DNA of 64,000 nt, from positions 1,178,001 to 1,242,000 of the forward strand of contig NZ_CP121208.1 of the NCBI RefSeq assembly GCF_029625435.1. Direction: 5' to 3'. Origin of the DNA: Arcanobacterium canis. GTDB lineage: Bacteria; Actinomycetota; Actinomycetes; Actinomycetales; Actinomycetaceae. Below the pieces are notes generated by a model. It did no database searches. It saw only the letters and a program-made list of their open reading frames with translations, and had not been told where the DNA came from. The position numbers and the translations under genes are program-made. Positions 55,401 to 63,806 of this stretch are shown in pieces. How positions within the stretch are numbered: position 1 is the stretch's first letter; each line of letters begins with the position of its first letter.

Positions 55401-55934
55401 TAGCGCCTTTTCTTTTCGACGCCGGTGTTTGAGGACTCCTGCGGCTTCCTCGATAAACCCCCGGCGGTCTTGCGCCGTCGCGGTGAGGACCTCATCGAGT
55501 TTGCCTTGGCCGATGATGACATGCATCTCACGGCCCATGCCGGTGTCTGATAACAGCTCCTGGATGTCAAGTAGTCGGGCAGGAGTGCCGTTGATCGCAT
55601 ACTCTGATCCGCCCGCGCGGAAGAGGGTGCGGGTAATGGTGACCTCGGAGTATTCGATTGGAAGAGCCCCGTCAGTGTTATCGATCGTTAGGGACACTTC
55701 TGCACGACCAAGTGCTGGGCGTTTTGCTGTACCAGCGAAGATGACATCGGCCATGTTGCCGCCGCGAAGGTTCTTCGCCCCTTGCTCGCCCATCACCCAC
55801 GCCAGTGCATCGACCACATTGGACTTGCCCGAGCCGTTGGGACCAACGACACAGTTGATCCCCGGCTCGAAGCGCATCGTGGTTGACGCAGCAAAAGACT
55901 TAAAGCCCTTGAGCGTGAGCGTTTTGAGATGCAC
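52410..55934 (-). CDS. smc: Chromosome segregation protein SMC
   Basis: A 1174-residue SMC that organises and condenses the chromosome with ScpA/ScpB. The N-terminal ATPase part has GPNGSGKSNVVDALAWVMGE; long coiled coils flank a hinge at about 500-670; the C-terminal part has LLSGGERSLTAVAFLVAIF and YVMDEVEAALDDANL. Its last codons lie in a 20-bp tandem repeat. It follows ndk; ftsY, its usual downstream neighbour, is displaced by the peptide cassette. Confidence 0.98.
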   Translation of the reverse strand: MHLKTLTLKGFKSFAASTTMRFEPGINCVVGPNGSGKSNVVDALAWVMGEQGAKNLRGGNMADVIFAGTAKRPALGRAEVSLTIDNTDGALPIEYSEVTITRTLFRAGGSEYAINGTPARLLDIQELLSDTGMGREMHVIIGQGKLDEVLTATAQDRRGFIEEAAGVLKHRRRKEKALRKLESMAGNLARVEDLAGELRRQLGPLARQAATARRAQTIQADVFDARARLLADDLAQSQARLEAQSLDESAMNERASQMRLQVSHAREEVNRLDDLAQATTSQFADLTEQWQRLTSLHERFRSLADLATERFRSLSSVGPSTHRGESPERMYERAQNAREEEEELARKAQEARDVLSTVIDRRQDAQTNERAAEKELAVVQRAVADQRENSARVNGKIAGLTSRIESLIEERERVCASMEAAKERTHVSATQVSTLERDITALSGGDDELSASYEDSTRELAQAKSRLDEARTALNVAQTTAVEWRTKAETLKLSLAPQDATAWALDEHGARLARDAIQVRHGWESAAEAAFAGGAAGVETDDVDGALDLLRAARLANAGHIEVIIPLDQPIRDDEAAREVLKATQLAHEDACLATDVVSGKFASLLAGTLLAVDLATARKLLAAGAQRVATMDGDVIEQGHAWGGEAAAAALLARQSAFDDALAQAEKARTEQAQCEQAVNVAQAELSKLEDENAKIAAQLSARDSHLAGLSAQLGVLRQTVDAANAEVQRGQDRLDALAAAVAKYTEEKRQLEDFAVNQNGDPAALEARAHELHTRYEDAHRATIAAMAEETEARLHLRTREERVRAVAGKADALENTAKAIQARIDAEQRAAERRAAGATIAQRVSEDAQRAYTFTATLLSQVTTEREGAQSRISQLNVDLTAARRHLDRLLAEQREFDDLAHRREVALTELRMAHTQLEARAIEQVGVEAGALVAEYGPHLMIPTDDGEVPFVREAQERRLAKAERDLAKLGKINPLALEEHAALEERQRFITDQLQDLKKSRNDLLRIVRDIDTRVEEVLTSAYADVAREFEGVFCRLFPGGEGHLVLTEPDSILTTGIEIEARPPGKRVKRLSLLSGGERSLTAVAFLVAIFKARPSPFYVMDEVEAALDDANLSLLIDIFKELQESSQLLVITHQKRTMEIADTLYGVAMAEEGVTSVISQRLADVKP

Positions 55935-55943
55935 TGATGTGCC

Positions 55944-56348
55944 TCAGAACCACACAGAGATCTCGCGTTCGGCTGATTCGACCGAATCGGAGGAGTGGAT
56001 CAGGTTCTCGATTGCGTCTGTGCCCCAGTCACGCCCAAAGTCGCCACGGATTGTGCCGGCAGCCGCCGACGTCGGATCGGTTGCGCCGCAGATTGAGCGG
56101 ACACCTTCAACGACACGCTCACCAGAGATCACCGCAGCAACAATTGGGCCGGAGCTCATGTATGCAGCCATCGAGGGATAGAAAGATTTGCCAACGTGCT
56201 CGGCGTAGTGCGCAGCGAGCTGTTCATCTGACGCAGTGAGCATTTTGAGAGAGTCGATCGTGTAACCCTTGCGCTCGATGCGTGCCAAAATTTCGCCGGC
56301 AAGGTGACGGCGAACAGCATCGGGCTTGAGCAGAATCAGAGTGCGCAT
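55944..56348 (-). CDS. ndk: Nucleoside diphosphate kinase
   Basis: A 134-residue enzyme that equilibrates nucleoside di- and triphosphates. It begins RTLILLKPDAVRRHLAGEI; the C-terminal SSDSVESAEREISVWF follows the catalytic-loop histidine (IENLIHSSDS), where the family usually has NxxHGSDS. It lies one base after folC. Confidence 0.95.
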   Translation of the reverse strand: MRTLILLKPDAVRRHLAGEILARIERKGYTIDSLKMLTASDEQLAAHYAEHVGKSFYPSMAAYMSSGPIVAAVISGERVVEGVRSICGATDPTSAAAGTIRGDFGRDWGTDAIENLIHSSDSVESAEREISVWF

Positions 56349-56349
56349 A

Positions 56350-57894
56350 TCATGCCTTATCTGGCGCCTGGGCGCCCATCATGTGGCGAGCCTGCCCCGC
56401 CAGCACAATTGAACCGAGAACCACGGTGACTCCCGGCACCACGGAATCAGGATCAGCAGTTTCTGCCAGGTCCGATGCCCGCGTCATTGCATCCATCAGA
56501 TTGTATTCGACTTCAACGCGCTCTTCCCCGAAAATCTCACGTGCGATTTGCGCAAGTTCTTCGGGATCGGCAGCGCGATCCGTTCCCTCAATTTGAGTGA
56601 TGACGATGGCATTGAAGGCTGGCTCAAGTTCACTGAGCACACCTTCAATATCTTTGTCAGCCATCGCCGAATACACAGCAACGCGTGGGCCGAGGAACGT
56701 TTCTTCAAGAGCCTCGCGGGTCACTTTCGCACCCGCAGGGTTATGTGCAGCATCCACCAGCACCGTTGGCGAGCGCTTGACGACTTCCATTCGCCCAGGT
56801 GAAACGGTGGACATGAGCGCGTGCTCGACAACCTCACCGGGGAGAGCTCCGCCACCGAAAAATGCCTCAACAGCTGCTAAAGCCACTGCAGCATTTTCCG
56901 ATTGGAAAGCTCCCAGCATCGCCAATGGGACATCTTCATAGACCGCCGACGGAGTCTTAATCGTCACCATCTGTCCGCCGAGTGCGCCTTCGCGGCTCAC
57001 AACATGAAGATCCGGTCCCTCATGGATCACGGTGGCGCCCATCTGCGCTGAACGAGAAAGAATTTCGCGTGCAGCGTCCTCCACCTGTGCAGAGGTAACA
57101 ACGGTTGCCCCTTCTTTGATGATTCCGGACTTTTCGTGAGCAATCTGTGAGATCTCGTATCCCAGCCACTTTTCATGGTCACGAGAGATTGGCGTGATGA
57201 CTGCTACTTCAGCGTCAATGACATTCGTAGCGTCCCACTGGCCTCCCATACCGACTTCGACGACGGCGACGTCGATGGGCGCGTCAGCGAACGCTGCGTA
57301 GGCCATCACGGTGAACACTTCAAAGAAGCTCATGCGTGGCCCGCCTTGCGCATCGACTATCTCGACAAAAGGAGCAACATCTTCCCATGCTTGGATAAAC
57401 GACGCACGCGAAATCGCTTCGCCGTCGATCGAGATACGCTCTCGGACGTTATTCAAATGCGGTGAGGTAAACCGCCCTGTGCGCAACCCCCGTTCACGCA
57501 ACAGAGCCTCAATCATCCGGGCCGTGGATGTTTTGCCGTTCGTTCCCGTGATGTGGATTGCTCGGAATGCGTTCTGGGGGTTGCCCATCATGTCGAGCAC
57601 CTGACGCACTCGTTCAAGAGAGGGTTGCACCTTGTGTTCGGGGGCGCGCTGAACAATCTGGGCATAGATCCGCTCAACCTCAGACTCTAATTCGGCGTCT
57701 TTGGCGAGGAGATATGCCGGGTCAAGATCAGGTGCGTCACAATCCTTGATTTCTTCCACGATTGCCGCATCTGGCCCTGCGAATAGCGGTGACGAGAGGA
57801 GCTGCGCGAGCTCCGCTTCGCGCTCATCTTGAGGGCTAATGTCGCCACTTTCATCTTCGTCAATGAACGGATCGTTCCCCAGATTGTCAGCCAA
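56350..57894 (-). CDS. folC: Folylpolyglutamate/dihydrofolate synthase
   Basis: A 514-residue Mur-ligase-like enzyme that adds glutamate to folates. The ATP loop is ITGTNGKTSTARMIEALL near residue 115, followed by TSPHLNNVRERI and VEVGMGGQWDATNV. The first 70 residues form an acidic extension before the usual VERIYAQIVQRAPEH start. The frame begins at TTG 57894, overlapping the ileS stop by eight bases; the exact start is uncertain. Confidence 0.93.
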   Translation of the reverse strand: MADNLGNDPFIDEDESGDISPQDEREAELAQLLSSPLFAGPDAAIVEEIKDCDAPDLDPAYLLAKDAELESEVERIYAQIVQRAPEHKVQPSLERVRQVLDMMGNPQNAFRAIHITGTNGKTSTARMIEALLRERGLRTGRFTSPHLNNVRERISIDGEAISRASFIQAWEDVAPFVEIVDAQGGPRMSFFEVFTVMAYAAFADAPIDVAVVEVGMGGQWDATNVIDAEVAVITPISRDHEKWLGYEISQIAHEKSGIIKEGATVVTSAQVEDAAREILSRSAQMGATVIHEGPDLHVVSREGALGGQMVTIKTPSAVYEDVPLAMLGAFQSENAAVALAAVEAFFGGGALPGEVVEHALMSTVSPGRMEVVKRSPTVLVDAAHNPAGAKVTREALEETFLGPRVAVYSAMADKDIEGVLSELEPAFNAIVITQIEGTDRAADPEELAQIAREIFGEERVEVEYNLMDAMTRASDLAETADPDSVVPGVTVVLGSIVLAGQARHMMGAQAPDKA

Positions 57895-60800
57895 TCTTTT
57901 CTACCTTCACTTCCAATGATTCTCCGCTCGAAACTGTGGCTTCAAGCGAAAGCGTTTCAGACTTGATGAACTCAAGGTTCGCTTCGACTGCGCTCAGGCG
58001 GTCAGCCGGAACAGTGAGTGTCAGTGCAATGCGGTCAGCTACGTGCAGATCGTCTGCCTTGCGCTGGTCCTGAATCGCACGGACGACATCTCGAGCATAT
58101 CCCTCAGCTTCAAGTTCAGGGGTCAGGACAGTATCAAGCACCACGAACGATCCTGAGTCAAGAACGGATGCAACAGATCCTTCCTCAGCTTCGATCACTG
58201 TTGACACTTCATACTGCCCCTCGGTCAGCGTGACTGGAGGCTCGACATGCATCAGCACACCGCCGTCGGCCTTCTCCCAGTTGCCCTCACGCGCCGCCTT
58301 GAACAGCGCAGAGGTGAGCTTGCGGACGGACGGGTCCAGTTCACGCGGAAGTACAGCAAGCTCAGTGCGAACTTCGAGGCCCGACTCCGAGGCGCCCTGA
58401 ATCTTGACTTCCTTGACGTTCACTTCACCTGCGATCAGTTCCGCGAAGGGAGACAGATCGAGTGGAGTAACAACCGTCATTGAGGCAAGAGGTTGGCGCA
58501 CGCGCAACTTATTGGCCTTACGCAGAGCGTGAGCTGCTGAAACGACATCGCGCACCTCGTCCATCACAGCGACAAGGTTCTCGTCAACAACCGAATCCGG
58601 CCACTGTGGCCAGTCGGTCAAGTGAACGGAACGTCCGCCTGTGATGCCACGCCAGATTTCTTCGCCCACGAGTGGCAGAAGCGGAGCAGCGATGCGCATC
58701 AGTGCTTCGAGCGCGGTGTAGAGAGTGTCGAAGGCACAGAGGTCTTCATTCCAGAAACGATCACGCGAGGTGCGAACGTACCAGTTGGTCAGCAGCTCAA
58801 CAAATTCGCGGATCTCATTTGCGCCTTCAGCAATTTCCAGTGCATCCAGGTGTTCACGCACTGAATCAGCAAGAATCTTCACGCGGGACAACAGGTAGCG
58901 ATCCATGACGTCAAGCTCGTCCAACGAATCGAAGTCAACCTGCTTGCCGAGATAGCCTTCACCGTTATTCACGGTTCCGGCGTACAGCGCATAGAAATAG
59001 TAAGCATTCCACAGCGGCAAGATGACGTGGCGCATTGACTCACGAATGCCTTCCTCAGCAACCACGAGGTTACCTCCGCGAAGAACAGGCGAGCTCATCA
59101 GCATCCAGCGCACAGCGTCCGATCCGTAGGTATCGAACATTTCCATCGGATCGGGGTAATTACGCAGCGACTTCGATGCCTTACGTCCATCGTTACCGAG
59201 GACGATACCGTGTGAAATCGCGCTCTTGAAGGCAGGGCGATCAAACAGTGCGGTGGATAAAGCGTGCATCACGTAGAACCAACCGCGTGTCTGCCCGATG
59301 TATTCGACAATGAAATCGCCTGGGAAGTGCGTCTCGAACCATTCCTGGTTCTCGAACGGGTAGTGAACCTGGGCGTAGGGCATTGAACCAGAGTCGAACC
59401 ACACATCCAGAATGTCGCTCACGCGACGCATCGTGGACTTGCCTGTCGGATCGTCCGGGTTTGGACGAGTGAGCTCATCGATGAAGGGACGGTGAAGGTT
59501 CGGGTTGCCGTCACGGTCACGCGGTACGTCACCAAAGTCGCGGGCGAGTTCCTCGAAGGATCCGTACACGTCAGTGCGCGGATAGTTCGGATCATCGCTC
59601 TGCCACACCGGAATCGGCGTACCCCAATAACGGTTGCGGGAAATAGACCAGTCACGAGCGCCAGCGAGCCAGTTACCGAAGATCCCATCCTTGATGTAAT
59701 CAGGTTGCCAGGTGATGTCTTGATTGAGTTCAACCATACGATCACGGAATTCAGTCACTGCCACGAACCACGACGTGACAGGCTTGTACATCAGTGGTCT
59801 GCGGCAGCGCCAGCAGTGCGGATAGGAATGCACATGGGACTGTTCGCGAACGAGCACAGCGCGGATGTCATCCGAACGTCGTGTCATCGGCCCAGTTGAA
59901 TCACGCAGATCATTAATGATCGGACGGTTGGCATCGAAAATATTCATGCCTTCGTAGTCTGGGACATTCGCCATCATCTTGCCCGCGGCGTCAACGGTTT
60001 CCACAACCTTGATCTTCAGTCCCGACAGGACGAGCATGTCCTCTTCGCCGTACGGAGCAATGTGAACAAGGCCAGTTCCATCTTCCGTAGAGACATAATC
60101 GGCGGTCGTTATTTGCCAAGCATTTTCGCCAGGTGCTTCGTCCTCACGTGAGAAGTAATCGAAGATCGGATGGTACTTCTTACCAGCGAGCTCCGTCCCC
60201 TTCATTGTGGCCGTGATCGCGGGTTCTTCACCCAGTTCCTTGGCATACGCTGCCAGGCGCGACTGCGCAACGATAACCTTCTCGCCTGCGAGCGGACCTT
60301 CGGTGGGCTCCACAGTGACGTAGTCGATCTGGGGGCCGACGGCGATAGCGAGGTTCGATGGCAACGTCCACGGTGTGGTGGTCCAGATCAGGGCAAGTTC
60401 GCCACTTTCCAAACGCAAGCCGACGGTGACGGTGGTGTCCTGTCGATCTTGATAGACGTCGGCGTCCATCTTCAATTCGTGATTCGACAACGGGGTTTGG
60501 TCATGCCAGCAGTATGGCAGTACCCGGTATCCCTCATATACGAGGCCCTTGTCATAGAGAGTCTTGAAGGACCAGATCACTGATTCCATGAAGCTCGGAT
60601 CCAGAGTGGTGTAACCACCTGCGAAGTCCACCCAGCGCGCCTGGCGATTGACGTACTGTTCCCATTCATTAACGTATGTGAAAACGCCTTGGCGGCAAGC
60701 ATCATTGAAAGCTTCAATTCCGATCTCGTCGATCTGTGACTTATCGGTGATCCCCAGCATCTTCTCTGCTTCGAGTTCGGCAGGAAGGCCGTGCGTGTCC

Positions 60801-61078
60801 CAACCAAAGACACGCTCAACACGATGTCCACGCTGTGTTTGGTAACGGGCCACAAGGTCCTTGACGTAGCCCGTGAGGAGATGGCCATAGTGCGGAAGGC
60901 CGTTCGCAAATGGTGGACCGTCGTAGAAGACGAATTCGTCGCCCTCACTGCGCTGATCAATGGACGCCTGGAAGGTGGCATCGTTCTTCCAGTATTCGAT
61001 GATATCGGTTTCCAGCGTGGGGAAATTTGGCGACGCGACCAGCTCAGTATCGCGGTGAAGCGGATATTTGGCGCTCAA
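57887..61078 (-). CDS. ileS: Isoleucyl-tRNA synthetase, type 2
   Basis: A 1063-residue class I synthetase. HIGH-like motif in FANGLPHYGHLLTG; the KMSKS loop reads GRKASKSLRNYP; an editing (CP1) domain lies between, with WTTTPWTLPSNLA near 235. HYGH, the length and the C-terminal domain fit the IleRS2 branch, which in other bacteria is associated with low sensitivity to mupirocin. TTG 61078 has GAGGAG five bases upstream; that sequence is part of the T-box sequestrator. Confidence 0.97.
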   Translation of the reverse strand: MSAKYPLHRDTELVASPNFPTLETDIIEYWKNDATFQASIDQRSEGDEFVFYDGPPFANGLPHYGHLLTGYVKDLVARYQTQRGHRVERVFGWDTHGLPAELEAEKMLGITDKSQIDEIGIEAFNDACRQGVFTYVNEWEQYVNRQARWVDFAGGYTTLDPSFMESVIWSFKTLYDKGLVYEGYRVLPYCWHDQTPLSNHELKMDADVYQDRQDTTVTVGLRLESGELALIWTTTPWTLPSNLAIAVGPQIDYVTVEPTEGPLAGEKVIVAQSRLAAYAKELGEEPAITATMKGTELAGKKYHPIFDYFSREDEAPGENAWQITTADYVSTEDGTGLVHIAPYGEEDMLVLSGLKIKVVETVDAAGKMMANVPDYEGMNIFDANRPIINDLRDSTGPMTRRSDDIRAVLVREQSHVHSYPHCWRCRRPLMYKPVTSWFVAVTEFRDRMVELNQDITWQPDYIKDGIFGNWLAGARDWSISRNRYWGTPIPVWQSDDPNYPRTDVYGSFEELARDFGDVPRDRDGNPNLHRPFIDELTRPNPDDPTGKSTMRRVSDILDVWFDSGSMPYAQVHYPFENQEWFETHFPGDFIVEYIGQTRGWFYVMHALSTALFDRPAFKSAISHGIVLGNDGRKASKSLRNYPDPMEMFDTYGSDAVRWMLMSSPVLRGGNLVVAEEGIRESMRHVILPLWNAYYFYALYAGTVNNGEGYLGKQVDFDSLDELDVMDRYLLSRVKILADSVREHLDALEIAEGANEIREFVELLTNWYVRTSRDRFWNEDLCAFDTLYTALEALMRIAAPLLPLVGEEIWRGITGGRSVHLTDWPQWPDSVVDENLVAVMDEVRDVVSAAHALRKANKLRVRQPLASMTVVTPLDLSPFAELIAGEVNVKEVKIQGASESGLEVRTELAVLPRELDPSVRKLTSALFKAAREGNWEKADGGVLMHVEPPVTLTEGQYEVSTVIEAEEGSVASVLDSGSFVVLDTVLTPELEAEGYARDVVRAIQDQRKADDLHVADRIALTLTVPADRLSAVEANLEFIKSETLSLEATVSSGESLEVKVEKIG

Positions 61079-61082
61079 TGTG

Positions 61083-61258
61083 GCTCCTCGGGTTAACTTA
61101 ATACCTCACGAGGACGCAATATGCGCGGTACCACCTCGCTTGCCGCTTGCGCGACCACTTCATTTGGGATTTTGACGGATCCAACCCGCCCGGTTCTAAT
61201 AAGCGTTCAGGCCGTTCTTCCGGGTGCTCCCCGGTGATAGCCGGATCTACGCCTTTCC
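61083..61258 (-). ncRNA. T-box riboswitch of ileS (translational type)
   Basis: The leader contains the T-box core GGUGGUACCGCG (complement of 61124-61135) in an anti-sequestrator hairpin: GAGG, bulge UGGUACC, inner GCG stem, CCUC. Upstream, CCGG-CUAUCA-CCGG forms a very short stem I whose loop displays AUC (complement of 61236-61238), an isoleucine codon. The alternative helix pairs UCCUCG with the ileS Shine-Dalgarno CGAGGA. Uncharged tRNA-Ile should bind AUC and UGGU and expose the ribosome-binding site. This matches known actinobacterial ileS T-boxes. Confidence 0.93.
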
Positions 61259-61262
61259 TACT

Positions 61263-62129
61263 TTACCGAGTGCGCCCGCGCGCTTCCAGCCCAATTTTTC
61301 GCGCCAGCGCTGCAACGACGAACATCACACCATCGAGTGTTGCCATCGCTGCCGACGTCGGCAGCTCAAGTTTCCATGCGATCGCGAAACCTGCAAGCGC
61401 ACTCGCGAGCGCGACGACGCCGGTAAGTGCGATCGCTCCTGAAAGCCTGCGAGCGAAGAGCAATGCGACAGCTGCAGGGCAGATCATGAGCGCCACAACG
61501 AGAATCGAACCGGCAACGGCGAACGCACTGACCACCGTCAACGCAACGAGAACCATGATTCCATTCTCGACCGCCACAACCGGCATTCCCGCAGTGAGGG
61601 CAAATTCGCGATCGAAGATTGACACCTTGAGCACACGGTAAAAAACACCGATGTACAGACCGGTCAGAGCAAAGACGGCCAGTAGTGGCCACATCGCAGC
61701 AGGACCGTAGTTCATGCCATTGATAATAACGTGCTCACTCCTCAAGGCCATGAGGTTCAAGTCACCGGCGAGCACGGTATTTTCTGACACGTGGACGCCG
61801 CGGAATGCCGTTGACATGATGAGCACGCCGAGTGCGAAGAGGGCGGGAAAGACGACTCCCTGATCGGCGTCGCCCGTGACTAACCGACGCGAGCGCAACC
61901 AGTTCGATACCCAGACAATAAGCAAGCCCATCAGCGTAGCGGCCACCGTCATCACGGGTGAATGAAGCGTCCCTGTGATGGCCACGCCGATCACAATTCC
62001 AGGCAGGACAGCATGGGAGATTGCATCGATGAGCATCGACTGGCCTCGTAAGACGATAAAAACGCCAGGAAGGGCACACGTCAATGCCGTCACTGAAGCG
62101 AGAAGAAAAGCAGCAGCAATAAAACTCAT
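61263..62129 (-). CDS. Metal ABC transporter permease (second, Zn/Mn type)
   Basis: A 288-residue permease with about eight membrane spans of the ABC-3 family (TroD/MntB/ZnuB). GQSMLIDAISHAVLPGI and SVSGSILVVA-like AVAGSILVVALMICPAA are family segments. ATG 62129 overlaps the upstream permease stop and has GGAGG seven bases before it. It forms one importer with the next three genes. Confidence 0.93.
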   Translation of the reverse strand: MSFIAAAFLLASVTALTCALPGVFIVLRGQSMLIDAISHAVLPGIVIGVAITGTLHSPVMTVAATLMGLLIVWVSNWLRSRRLVTGDADQGVVFPALFALGVLIMSTAFRGVHVSENTVLAGDLNLMALRSEHVIINGMNYGPAAMWPLLAVFALTGLYIGVFYRVLKVSIFDREFALTAGMPVVAVENGIMVLVALTVVSAFAVAGSILVVALMICPAAVALLFARRLSGAIALTGVVALASALAGFAIAWKLELPTSAAMATLDGVMFVVAALARKIGLEARGRTR

Positions 62130-63037
62130 GCGCACCCCTCCACACGGGGCGCATCAAGGACGCGCGAACGTCTATGCCTCCACGGCACTACGGCTCGGAT
62201 AAGCAGCGACACAATAAAAGCGGCAAAAAGTACCAACACAACGATTGGACCAGTGGGGACATTACCCAAAGAAATCGAGAGATAAGCACCAACTGCTCCA
62301 GCCAGTGCTCCCATCGCGCTTGAGGCGAGCACCATCGTCAGCATTGAGGACACAAACGGGCGGACCACAGCTGCGGGCATCAAGGCGAATGCCACCACAA
62401 GAATGATGCCCACCGATTTTACTCCCAGCACAATTGCAATCGTGACCACGCACGTCAGCGCCGTATCAACTGCCCGCGGTCTGAAACCGCCGACTCGTGA
62501 GAGGACGGGGTCGAAGACGAGTAGCGCAATCTCTTTCCACAGTGCAATGACAACAAGGCTAGCCAGAGCGCCCAGAGTTGCCACTGTGTAGAGGTCAACC
62601 GCGCGAACCGTTGCTGCATTACCGAAAAGATAACTCATCATCCCGGCTTTTCCCGGAATTTTGCTGTGGTTGAGAATATGAATTGCGCACAGACCGCCGC
62701 CATAAAAAAGCGAGAGTGCAACGGCCATTGCCGCATCCGGTTTGGTCGGCGTGTTGGCCACCACCCAGTTTGCAAGGGCGACAGCCACGAATGCGGAAGT
62801 CGCTGCACCCACGGAGACCACAAGCGTCGATTGTCCATTTGCTCCGAGCGAGGCCGCGATACTGAATGCGCCAACCACACCAAGGATTGCCGAATGCCCC
62901 ATCACATCGCTCATCAGTGACTGTGCGCGCATGTAGAGGAACGAGCCCGCTCCCCCAGCGAAAAACCCAACGAGCAAGACGGCGAAGAAGGTAGTGCGAA
63001 ACCCGTAGGTCGCAAAAAATTGTCCAAGAGGAATCAT
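62126..63037 (-). CDS. Metal ABC transporter permease (first, Zn/Mn type)
   Basis: A 303-residue ABC-3 family permease (TroC/MntC-like): MRAQSLMSDVMGHSAILGV and VKSVGIILVVAFALMPAAVV are diagnostic. About eight membrane spans are seen. Two different permeases in one operon suggest a heterodimeric membrane part, as in TroABCD. It overlaps the ATPase gene by four bases. Confidence 0.93.
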   Translation of the reverse strand: MIPLGQFFATYGFRTTFFAVLLVGFFAGGAGSFLYMRAQSLMSDVMGHSAILGVVGAFSIAASLGANGQSTLVVSVGAATSAFVAVALANWVVANTPTKPDAAMAVALSLFYGGGLCAIHILNHSKIPGKAGMMSYLFGNAATVRAVDLYTVATLGALASLVVIALWKEIALLVFDPVLSRVGGFRPRAVDTALTCVVTIAIVLGVKSVGIILVVAFALMPAAVVRPFVSSMLTMVLASSAMGALAGAVGAYLSISLGNVPTGPIVVLVLFAAFIVSLLIRAVVPWRHRRSRVLDAPRVEGCA

Positions 63038-63774
63038 CGGCGCACAGCCTCCGCTGTCGCTTCTGATGGGATGCCGTAGGCCTCTGCAACGACGTCGGGG
63101 GCCAACACGCGCCCAACACGCCCAGAAGCCACAACGTTGCCGTTCGATAAAAGGCTCGCGTGCGAGGCAAATTCGCTCACGGTCGCCAGGTTGTGGTGAA
63201 CCAGGACGATCGTTGCTCCTTGTTCGTTCTGTTCGCGCAAGATATCGAGAATGGTGGCCTCGGATGCCATATCAACTCCAGCGAAAGGCTCATCCATGAG
63301 GAGCAGATCAGCTTTTTGGGCGAGAAGACGTGCCACGAAGACGCGCTGTTTCTGCCCGCCCGAGAGGGCACCAATGTGGCGTCCGGCCACGTCTTCGAGG
63401 CCTGCCCGTTCAATGGCTTCGGCAGCGATACGCTTTTGCTTGCGCCCAGCGCGCCTGAACCATCCCACTGTTGGGTAGGTTCCCATCGCTACGACGTCGG
63501 CGACTGTAATGGGAAAGTCCCAGTCAACTCCGGCAACCTGGGGCATATACCCCACGCGCGAACGCACTTTGTTCAACGGCTGCCCAAAGAAACGAGCCTC
63601 GCCACTCGACGCGATCAGACCCAGCGCAGCTTTGAGTGACGTCGATTTTCCCGAGCCGTTTGGCCCGACAATCGCATGAACGCTCCCTTGAGTGACGGTG
63701 ATATCGACACTATTGAGCGCACGCACCTGCCCATAAGAGGCACTGAGTTTTCGCATTTCGAGTGGTGAGGTCAT
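63034..63774 (-). CDS. Metal ABC transporter ATP-binding protein
   Basis: A 246-residue ATPase: Walker A GPNGSGKST, signature LSGGQKQRVFVARLL, Walker B DLLLMDEPFAG and switch LVHHN. It belongs to the Zn/Mn (ABC-3) group by its neighbours. It follows the binding-protein gene by about 30 bases. Confidence 0.95.
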   Translation of the reverse strand: MTSPLEMRKLSASYGQVRALNSVDITVTQGSVHAIVGPNGSGKSTSLKAALGLIASSGEARFFGQPLNKVRSRVGYMPQVAGVDWDFPITVADVVAMGTYPTVGWFRRAGRKQKRIAAEAIERAGLEDVAGRHIGALSGGQKQRVFVARLLAQKADLLLMDEPFAGVDMASEATILDILREQNEQGATIVLVHHNLATVSEFASHASLLSNGNVVASGRVGRVLAPDVVAEAYGIPSEATAEAVRR

Positions 63775-63806
63775 TCGTTCCTTCTTTTACTAGTTACCTA
63801 GTGGGA

